In this document: piece by piece, positions 50,072 through 58,743 of the stretch
How the letters are laid out: each line of letters starts with the position of its first letter
Numbering within the stretch: the stretch's first letter is position 1
Origin: Venturia oleaginea
Lineage: Eukaryota > Ascomycota > Dothideomycetes > Venturiales > Venturiaceae
Length of the DNA stretch: 58,743 bases
NCBI GenBank assembly: GCA_013176395.1
Contig: JABMLP010000046.1
Location: forward strand, 1 to 58,743
Direction of reading: 5' to 3'
Translations under genes and position numbers: made by a program
The notes under the pieces: model-generated
Told to the model about the DNA's origin: nothing
Databases searched by the model: none
Seen by the model: only the letters and a program-made list of their open reading frames with translations

Positions 50072-52942
50072 ATGGCTCACATCACTGTCAAAGAGCGCGA
50101 CTGGGACACGCAAAGCGTCCGCTCGTCCCGTTCTCAACCACGCACTTTCACTACCGTGCGCCGATATAAGATACCAGAGCATCTAGACGAGACTGAGAAC
50201 GAGACGACCCGGATTGTCGTGCGCGAAAGAGACGATCATCTTTCCCACCACGACGCCCACTCCCGCCGTACTTCTCAGTATGACTACGACTACGAAGAGC
50301 CCGAACCACGGATCCAATACCGCTTAGTCGAGCGAGCCGGACGAGAAAGAGATTGGGCGAGAGAGGCAAGAACCGATGTACGCGAAGACGAAGAAGACAT
50401 ACACATTACGACTACCCATCGCCACGACCGCTCTCCCTCGCCAGAAGTCCTTGATGTTCGCATTTCACGGGAAGTCGACAGCGAGCGAGACCTCCGCCTA
50501 CCTCAAAGCCCATATTCCCTCGAGAAGTACTCCAAATCCACCGAATACTTCTCGCGTCCCGAGCCACAACCTATAATCATCCGCCAGGAGCGCGCTCCTC
50601 AGCCCATAATTATCCACGAGACCATTGAGCGCGAGCCGCAAAAGATTGTCGTTCGGAAAGAACGTGAACCCTCATACGAGATCATCGAACACGATGACAT
50701 TGAAGTCGAAGTGGAAGAGGAAGAGAAGTCGGTCGCCAAGCTTGAACCAGAACCAGAGCCGGAACCACCACGCGAAGATGACGAGCAATATTACTACGAA
50801 CGCAAGGTTATCCGTCGCCAGCCAATGCGCCGAGACTGGGAAGACGAAGAACGCTACGACCGTCGCCATGAGGAACAGAACTACTACAGCGATGATGATG
50901 CCGTCTACATCAGAAGAGTATACGACGAGGATGTCGATGACAAGCCTCGTCGCAGGCGGCACGTCGCCGAAGGTGTTATTGGGGGCATTGCTGCTGCTGA
51001 GTTGGTTCGTCACCATCGCAAACGTCAAGGTGAGAACCCCGGCTCTCGAGTCGGCCAGGTTGTTGGTTACGGCGCATTGGGTGGCATTGGAGCAGAAGCT
51101 CTTTCACGGCTAAATAAAAATCGGGACCGATCAAGTTCTGGCGAACGAGGAGGTAGGCGTAGACACCGTCACAAGAGTCGCACAAACATTCGCTCCGTCT
51201 CACGCGGGAAGACTCTCGCCGGGCTAGCTGGCTTAGCTGCCCTTGGTGCTGTGGCATACGCTGCCGGCAAAAAAGGCGGCAACAAGACGACCATTGTCGA
51301 GGATCGCAGAAGTCGATCTCGTAGACGCCGCAGGTCTTCTGTTCGCCATTATAGTTCGTCGCGCTCGCCGTCTCGTTCACCTTCTCGTGCCCGATCTGAG
51401 AGCAGACACATGGATCCAGAACACCGGAACCGCAAAGTTGCACAAGCAGGTTTAGTTGGCGCAGCCGCAGCCGGTCTTGCCGAACATGTTCGCAATCGCT
51501 CTCGTGGCGGTCGAAGCAAGAGCAGAGTGAGAGACGGCGCCCCAATTGTCGGTGCTGGGCTTTACGAACGAAGCAAGGCAAAGAAGGAGAAGAAGATAGC
51601 CAGATCGAGATCACGGTCATATTCGAGATCAAGGTCTAGGTCCAGGTCCATGTCGAGGTCCAGGTCAAGGTCAAGGTCCAGGTCGGTACCCTCAGGTCCG
51701 AGACGAACCGTTAGTGACTCAAACCTTGTAGAATATGGCGGTGATCCGATCCAAGGCACCTCTGCCGATCGTCGCCGCTCGCGTAGTCGTGGAGGCTCAA
51801 GCTCAGGCTCAAGCCCCGACCGACGACATCGTGGCAGTAGAAGCCGCAGCCGAAGCAGAGCTCTGGCCGAAGGTATTGCTACTGCGGGTGTCGTTGGTGT
51901 TGCTGCAAACGAGATTAACAAGCGACGACAGCGGAAGAGAGAAAAGAAGCGTGACGACAGTCGCCGACGTGAGTAGTATATCTATCCTTCAATTCTAGAT
52001 GATGGACTGATCGTACCCTCAGGATACCATCATTCCGACTCCGACTCTGTTCTCTCTTACCGTTCCGATGCTTCTACCCAGTTTTATCCTGCCTCAAATC
52101 AATTCGCACCCCCTCCCCCCAATTACCAACAGCCTTATCATCCCCAGCATGTTATCAATGGTGGCGGTTATGCTGAACCTGTTTACGCTTCAGGGGCAAA
52201 CATACCAGTCTACAATCCAGCGAATTTTGGCCCGACAAATGGTCCCACACTACCACCCGATGACCCCTACGTACACCAACACAATTTACCACACGAGGAC
52301 CCTTACTCATATGAACAACATGGGCGTCATGACGAAGGCTATCGATCAGGCCCTGACAATGTGAGTGCTCCGCGCGATCTTGAGCATTCCGAGTCTGGTA
52401 CGTTCAGGCAAGTATTGCGGTGTGGGTAAAACTGCTGATACTTGATTACAGATGGTGTAATCTCACCACCACGAGAACGATCAATCTCACCTCGAAAACG
52501 TTCAATCTCGCCACGTGAACGCTCAGTCTCTCCTCGTCGAGGACGCTCTTTATCGCTCCGTTCTGGCGCTAACACTCCTGCTTCCACCGACGCTGCTACA
52601 CCTACGCATCATCCGAGATCGCGATCGAAATCCGTCAAGTTCCCTGTTGATCCTGTACAGAGCGAATTATCTGCCGAAGAATACTCGTCGCCTGAAGACA
52701 AACGCCATGCTGGACATCGACGAAAGCGAAGACGCTCTAACGAACATCGGCGCTCGAGAGACAATTCTCCAACTGGTTCTGATTCCGGAGAGACTGTTGA
52801 TTTGCCGCCTCGGTTTGATTCTAATGGCAAGCGTGTCCCTGAACGCGGCGAGGATCTCATCGCAGATACGGTGCAGGATATCATTTCTGGATTACTTGGT
52901 GGCGGCGGTGGCGGTTCTTCTGGCTCGCCCGGCAGGCAATAG
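50072..52942 (+). CDS. DUF3824-type Arg/Ser-rich fungal protein
   Basis: Exons 50072-51968, 52023-52397 and 52452-52942 join in phase to 920 residues. The N-terminal 300 residues are very charged (RDWDTQSVRSSRS, EPEPEPEPPRED). Three Gly/Ala-rich hydrophobic segments follow, each beside basic stretches: AEGVIGGIAAAELVRHHRK, LAGLAGLAALGAVAYAAGKK and VAQAGLVGAAAAGLAEHV. These are the hallmark of the fungal DUF3824 family. Long Arg-Ser dipeptide runs separate them. The middle is Pro/Tyr/Gln-rich (FAPPPPNYQQPYHPQH), and the end has RERSISPRKRSISPRERSVS and a Gly run. Function is unknown; RS runs suggest phosphorylation by SR kinases. No frame lesion. ATG 50072 lies in a CACCATGG context. Confidence 0.88.
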
Positions 52943-54285
52943 TGGTTATTCTTTCTCTTTTTCTAGTTTCTTGTTCACTTTTTGGAACTACTCTCTTTCT
53001 CACGATGGATGGATGGATGGATGAATTGATGAACTACGATCCCCTAAACTCTGCAAAAATATTTGTTAATTTTCCTTTGCATACCCTCAATAGTGCAGGC
53101 TGGACATGCAACAGATTTCTATTTTATCATTCGGTTTTAAAACGATTCGCTGACACGCGGATTAATGAACCAACCAAGAATGCGAAACTATCCGCATTCA
53201 GATCAATATGATCATACCAACTTCCCAAATCGATTGCGTAGGCCAAATTTTGGATCAATGTTACCAGATGTTGGGTAATTTTCGGAATGGTGATGCCAAC
53301 ATCTAGAAGCAGTAGCTCCTAAATTGAGCTGCTATTTTTTGATAAATAGTTTCGTTGTTCCGAAAGAACAGAAGGGAAGTGAGGGATGTAAGCAACGCAA
53401 CAATGCAATGTACATCGAGTTGAAAGAGACATTGAGTATTGAAGAATTGAAGAGGGACGGGGTAGATAGAAGAATGGAGTCGTCTACAAGACCTAGAATT
53501 TTGCTCCTATACTGATTTCCCGAAAGCATCTACCCCTCGCTACTGATCTTCCAAGTCCAACTAGTACGAAAATGTTTTCATGCTCGCTCGGGAGATTAGT
53601 ACCGGGAAAGACTCGTGAGTGACAGCACATGCGGTGGATGAATTTGGCAATGGCGGTGATCTTTTCATAGCCGTGGTGTACCAAAGTCTCCTTTCTTCTC
53701 TCTCCATCATTAGTGGTCACGGGTCTTGAATTTAGATGATTCGAATGAATGGAATGTAAATAACAATGCGGGTAAGCTGATCTCAATCAACTGGCGAGAA
53801 GCTCACCTGCAGAAAACTATAAAAAAAGACCCCGTGTGAAAACACAAACAACAAACAAGAAAGTTCCCAAAGTGCATAGCAAACGTTTAGAAATACGGGT
53901 AACTTATTCGTAAAACCTATACAATGATAAAATTCATTCTTAAAATTCAAAACATTGCCCATACTCTTCATAGCTGCGGCGGGCCAGCATCAAGGACTAG
54001 TCTCGTGATGAGGCTCGTCCAGGCAGTCCGGACGACGTTGTCATCCACCCAAGCCGGGTTAGCCAGTGATAACAGTTGAGGAAGAAAGCATATGGTTGTA
54101 TCAGGCGCTACAAAACCGATTGCCCGAACATGTCGTCAAATCGGCGAAAGCGTCCAAGCTCTTGACCAACAACAAAAACAAATGTTATATACACCAAGTG
54201 TATCGAGAACTCCCACCATGCCGTGAACCATTTATCCAAGCCGCCTCCACATTCCCCTCCGACACATCCTATCCTATCCCCTCAG
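52943..54285. other. Intergenic, no gene seen
   Basis: A short GATG repeat (about 53005-53022) lies in the DUF3824 3' flank. Several frames on both strands have no recognisable products. Sequence is AT-rich from 53280 to 53940. Confidence 0.4.
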
Positions 54286-54720
54286 CTAAGCACTCGCCTT
54301 CCTCCTCACCTCCTCCTTCCTCACCTCGACAATATCCTTTAACCTCTCCATCATATTCCTCTTGCCCACCTCCTCCTCCTTGGCGATAACCTCCTGGGCA
54401 GAATCCTTCCTCTCCTTCCTCTCTTGCTCCTCCTTTGCATTTTCGCCCTTCCACTTCACATGCTGTTGATTCCCAATTCCTCCCGCTTTAATAGTCGGTG
54501 GGATCGAGGAGCTGGGCTCCTCGAAGCCTGGCTCGCCTCTACATGGCGCTCTGCCTCTTGGTGGAGACGCGGAGGTGGTTGGGTTGGAGGCGTGGGAGGC
54601 AGATGGACGTATGCTAGGTGACTTCACTTTGTCCTGAGATGTGGAAGGTGAGATAGTGATTTCCCGATCGATTTGCTCTATGGCGACTTGTTCGGCCTGA
54701 AAGGAGCGACGGGCTATCAT
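54286..54720 (-). CDS. Hypothetical charged protein, 144 residues
   Basis: An intronless frame from ATG 54720 to a stop at 54286. The first part is Ser/Thr/Pro-rich (ITISPSTSQDKVKSPSIRPS, ASPPRGRAPCRGEPGFEEPS). The second half is a highly charged predicted helix or coiled coil (KEEQERKERKDSAQEVIAKE, MMERLKDIVEVRKEEVRRK). A conserved-looking GNQQHVKWKGENAKEE joins the two. I do not recognise the family. The opposite strand carries Ser/Pro-rich shadow frames, which is expected from this composition. It is likely nuclear or cytosolic, as there is no signal or membrane segment. Confidence 0.5.
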   Translation of the reverse strand: MIARRSFQAEQVAIEQIDREITISPSTSQDKVKSPSIRPSASHASNPTTSASPPRGRAPCRGEPGFEEPSSSIPPTIKAGGIGNQQHVKWKGENAKEEQERKERKDSAQEVIAKEEEVGKRNMMERLKDIVEVRKEEVRRKASA

Positions 54721-55447
54721 CTTGGATTCTGTTGCCGGGTTCTGTTGCCGGATTCTGTTGTCTGATTCTGTTGTCTGATTTTGTTACTGCGGTTGCGTTG
54801 ACGTTTGTTTGGTGGTGGTAGAATGAGGTAGATTTTATTGCCCACGCTGTGGAATGATGGTTGTGTGTGCTGTACTCCTAATATCTTCGTTATCTTTCGT
54901 CGGTTGTGATTCAACTGCAAACCCACGGTATTACGTAACAGTACTGTCCATCTCAGGGAGATAAACAAAAAGTGAGATCAATCCGACCTACATTAGTCCC
55001 AGCTCCAACAGGTTGGGTTCAAGAAAAATGACGCATTAAGACTCTATATGGTAAAGGACGCAGCACGGGAGATCGCCAAAGGCTAGACGTAAACAGTAGA
55101 GGGGTGGACAACACACACTGCAAAGCGGTGACAGCCTTGTCCGCCCCGCAACGTCACAAACCAGAGACGCAGTAATCGGAAAATGCGCCAGACAAAACAG
55201 ACAGGACGAAGATCAAACATGGAAAGATAGTATCCAACAAACCCGTGTCCACATCATGCAGGCCGAAAGAGGGAGCATATTACTATAGTAATCATGGAAC
55301 AAATCTTTGGTAATGCCCCGGTGCTTTTCCTACCAATCGCACATGCCCGTCACCATCTAGCGAGCAGAACCCTCATTATACACACCAGACGTATCTGTCA
55401 ATATTTCCATCATCATATACTCGACGTCATACCTGGCCCCTACTTGT
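54721..55447. other. Intergenic, no gene seen
   Basis: Tandem CTGTTG(T/C)C(T/G)GATT-like units lie at about 54729-54785, just upstream of the hypothetical gene. The rest is the alpha-COP 3' flank. Confidence 0.4.
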
Positions 55448-58400
55448 CTAAACGAACAGTCTTAAGCCACTCGCTGGAGCTCCAATCTGAGCAACCTCGT
55501 CAATCTTGCAAACAGTACCCTTATACTTGGAGTGATACTTGGCGCCACAGTACGGACTGGTAACACTTGGCGAACCACCATATATCGGTGTGAAGGGATG
55601 CCGCGCAAATCTCGAAATCGGCGAACTGATCATAGTCAATGTCGATCTCGTCGTTGGGATTGCGTTCGCAAGACGTCTTAATTTTTTTTGCCTACAAACT
55701 TCATTAGCTCACGCGAGTAGAGCCCAAAAAGTCACCAAAACTTACTGTCTCCTTGACTTGGCGTTGGTACCCTTCTCAATCAAGGCATTGGCAAAGCTGA
55801 GGGGCAGAAGAGAGCTGTTTGTTTTTGTACGCAAAGTTCATTGCAGAGAACAGAGCTAAGGTGACATGAGCTGGTTCCATTTCAGGTATCGTGAAGTACG
55901 CGGACAACTCGAGAGCACGCTTCTTGTCTGCATCCGATAGGGAGGAGATATCAGTGTTGTTTTTAACCACCTTCCGTCGTTCCAGCTCAATACTCATAGC
56001 AAGTATGTACTGCGCAGCTGTGTGAATGAACTTTTTAGACTCGCTGACTTCTTGCATGGACGAGACTGCGTTGACGAGTAGAAGGTGAAGAATCTTCTTG
56101 AAGGTCTGGACACCATCCTCAAGTTTGTTCGTTCGCATTTGAGTTTTACCAGCTGCCAGTTCAGTGCTTACTATCGATTCAAGATCGCGTGGGAATCAAC
56201 GGGAGAACCTTTCTCGAGTCTGTCTCGGTGATAGTTCTTCGCACGTAGTTGATCAGTGGCTTTAGGCCTGGATTGGCCGGGAGGAACGTTCTTGAGGCGT
56301 GGTAGATCTCCTCAAAGCGCCATTGTAGGGGCTTGAAGTTTACCGCTCCAACCTGCCGGTTGAGCAGTTGCATCGCAGTGTCGTACGATCCAGCAGCGAC
56401 GTGATCGGCGGCTATTGGCGAGTTTCGTGCCCCACAAATCTGCTTCACTGCTCCCAGCGCCGGCGTCAGCGGCTTCCACATTCACGAAGTCGCTTTCGAC
56501 CTCGGCCTCGACATCGTCGCCCATGTCCCAGCCTTCGGCATCAGCCTCGTCCCCATCTCCCTCGAGACCTACGGCATCGACAGCCGCTTGTTCTCCGAGA
56601 AGGTCCTCTTCATACCCATTGCTTGCGGGTAGCTCATCCTCGCTGATTTCCTGTCCAAGCAAAACCTTCTCGAAGGCAGTACTTGATGTGGCCTTGAGAG
56701 GCCAGTCGGCGAGGTGAGTTCGTACAGAAGCGCGCGGCGTTGAGATGGGTTCACCGAGTGTTGGGAGTTTCAGCTGATCCTCGGCAAGACCGGACGCCTC
56801 CAGTATCGAAACGGCTTCTCTTCGTCCAAGCCATGGGATTTGGCAGTCATGTATGCTAGAGGATAGAGATCGAGCTCCTTGAACATTTCTATCCGGTTCA
56901 CTATGTCTCCGGCATATAGTGCATTTTGAAACCGAGAAGTCATATCCCCGCGATGCTCGGCTATCTTAGCCATCCGATTGAGCTTTTCCCTGTCGCCAGT
57001 GGCCAGATACTAAGAAAGAAAGCTTGTCAAAATTGCGCAGTTTTTGGTAACACATCTCCACAGTTGAGTGAGAACCATTGGCGAGAGCTTCGTTGCTCAG
57101 GTTGTGCCACATTGAGGCTTGTCCAACTGTTTTCGCAGTTTCGGTTGCTACCTCTAGGTTCCCACACTCTACTGAAAGGGAGAATCGAGTCATGGGATCC
57201 TGAACGAACTGTAACGCAATTTCAGGGTATCCTTTCTTTTGCAGGTATGAGATTATGGATTGTCCGACAAGCGAAGAGCTGCGAATAATTCTGAGCATTT
57301 CATCGTAATTCCTGCGGATCAAAGCTTGCTTGAATTGCATCTCGGTCACGTCGATTTGGATCACTCTTGGTTTTCCCGCCCGGTCGAGAGCAAACAGATT
57401 CCGACCCCTGATCCGCTGCAGGTAAACGGTGGTGGTCAATGTGCGAATGATTCCAGAATCTCCGTTCATCAAGGAATATTTAATGTGGTTGAGAGTGCTA
57501 TAGATAAGAATGCCAGCGTCGTCCCAGCAAGCAGACTTGATTCGAATGGTTTCGTGGAGCGTACTGATTTGCTGAAGGTTTTTGCTCACAATCGTGATAT
57601 TGTGTTTCGAAAGGAGAGCTGCGTGAAGGCCGTCCGCAGACCATACCACGTACTTGACGCCAGCAATTGCAAGCTCTGCAAGCTGTTTCTTTTGCTGAAT
57701 ATCATAAAGAACGACAGATGCTGGTGTCAGAAGAAGAAGGCAGCCTGGACCGCCAAATGCAATATCAGAAGTTCCTGTGGGAGCTTTGATTGTTTGGTAG
57801 TCGAGTTTTGAAGATCCTGGATGTTGATCTGGAGATTGGCAGCGGTAAAGACGGCGAAACGATTCCGGGCGACGAAGATTGCAGAACTTCCAGATCCGCG
57901 CTTCGTGTCAGTTGGCTCGACAGCGCCACTTACATCTCTTGGAAGGCTGACAAGCTCATACGAGCCACCATCCGCAGAGAAGTTACAAGAATTGCACGTT
58001 CTGCTGGGTTGTAGGAGATAGTACGAGGTGGAACCCAGGGCGCGCCAAATTTCTTAAGAGACACCATCGCGGGACTCTCTGTTCCCTTTGCAAAATCATA
58101 GCACCGCACGGCTTTGGCTTTGTCGACATAAAAAAGCTGGTTCTGGTAGGTTGTCGAGGCTGGGCGTTCGCGTTCCAATTTGAAAACCATAACCCCGGTA
58201 TCGTGGCCTGAGGCGAAGAGGTTGATCTCCGGATGAGCGGCGATTACCCAGAATCGATCGTTCTCGCGCTTGAATGTCTGGACCGAAGTTCGCTTATTGA
58301 GGTCAAAGCATCGTATCGTCTTGTCCTCACCAACACTGATAATCAGATCTTGATGTGGGTGGAACAAGCACGCCTGGATAATGTCAGTCAAGACCACTTG

Positions 58401-58743
58401 ATTTGTGGCCAGAAAAACATACTGAGACGTTCTGGAAATGGCCCCTACACGTGTCAACTTCCCATGCCTTGGTCTCGCTCATACGCCATAGCTTCACGAG
58501 TCTGTCATCTCCGCCAGAAACAATGAGGGGAAGCGTTGGGTGAAATGCCACCCAATTGACACCTCTATCGTGACCTTCCAATACGAACTTGACTACCGCG
58601 TCTGTGTTGCCAAACACATCTGCTTGGTTGTTCGCTCGAGCCATCTGATCCTCAAAGCTCATGGTCGTGGGAGCAGAGTGCTTCTTTCTCAAGCCACTTA
58701 TGTCCCACACTCTCACCGATTGGTCCAAACTGGCCGATACAAC
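55448..58743 (-). CDS. COP1: Coatomer alpha subunit, N terminus off the edge, about nine frameshifts
   Basis: The minus strand reads from the window edge to a stop at 55448. WD repeats come first: [50 protein letters not shown]. After a 59-nt intron (58374-58432) come [19 protein letters not shown] and [17 protein letters not shown]. The solenoid has [20 protein letters not shown] and [19 protein letters not shown]. The acidic linker has GWDMGDDV, and the C-terminal domain has [38 protein letters not shown] and [17 protein letters not shown] second intron is 55692-55745. Alpha-COP is an essential COPI coat component for Golgi-to-ER transport. The frame changes near 57976, 57794, 57010, 56815, 56431, 56192, 55802, 55755 and 55596, several of them at short G, C or A runs. 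The sense continues across every break. Confidence 0.92.

Noticed and set aside
51562..51921. Minus frame with Asp-Leu repeats
   Set aside because: Antisense of the Arg-Ser runs in the DUF3824 gene.
54066..54389. Plus frame of 107 codons rich in Ser/Pro
   Set aside because: It overlaps the more protein-like minus frame 54286-54720 and owes its composition to the opposite strand's Glu/Lys codons.

Overview
The window is nuclear DNA of a filamentous ascomycete (Pezizomycotina). The evidence is short GT..AG introns of about 50-60 nt with CTAAC/CTGAC-like branch sites, and a gene set of HST2-type sirtuin, RMT2, TPS1, inner-nuclear-membrane HeH protein, YPR011C-like carrier, DUF3824 protein and secreted tyrosinase. 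Fot1/pogo, Ty1-copia and chromovirus elements fit the same picture. A leotiomycete is plausible, but I cannot settle the class by eye.

Layout. (1) 1-13.5 kb is a gene-dense arm: the end of an amadoriase-like gene, HST2, RMT2, a cupin gene, a long gene of unknown function with an N-terminal Cys cluster and coiled coil, a small two-exon gene, and HEH1/SRC1. (2) 13.8-19.0 kb is a cluster of pogo/Fot1-type DNA transposons, partly nested. (3) 19-21.4 kb is sparse; it holds one small Cys-rich two-exon gene. (4) 21.5-36.5 kb is a nest of LTR retrotransposons: a complete Ty1-copia element carrying two younger insertions, a 3' copia fragment next to a broken host gene, pieces of two other LTR families, and a complete chromodomain Ty3-gypsy element. 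(5) 36.8-38.1 kb is an intact tyrosinase gene. (6) 39.1-43.8 kb holds two more pogo elements and an unidentified repeat with a 353-bp tandem duplication. (7) 44.8-58.7 kb is a second gene arm: TPS1, a mitochondrial carrier, a DUF3824/RS-rich protein, a short charged protein and alpha-COP, which runs off the right edge.

The genes do not form one pathway. They are housekeeping genes on either side of an accessory transposon island; only the tyrosinase and the small Cys-rich gene lie inside it.

Two results matter most. First, single-base frameshifts, several of them at short homopolymer runs, are concentrated in some genes (alpha-COP about nine, the 6.9-10.3 kb gene at least eight, HEH1 two, cupin one, HST2 at least two). 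TPS1, the carrier, DUF3824, tyrosinase, RMT2 and both retrotransposon polyproteins have none. Because alpha-COP is essential, patchy sequence accuracy is the likeliest cause. Second, the transposon island keeps exact insertion signatures (target duplications, TIR-in-TIR nesting, half-tRNA priming site), so its history can be ordered. Two pogo derivatives independently lost the DDE core while keeping the DNA-binding N terminus and a C-terminal zinc knuckle.
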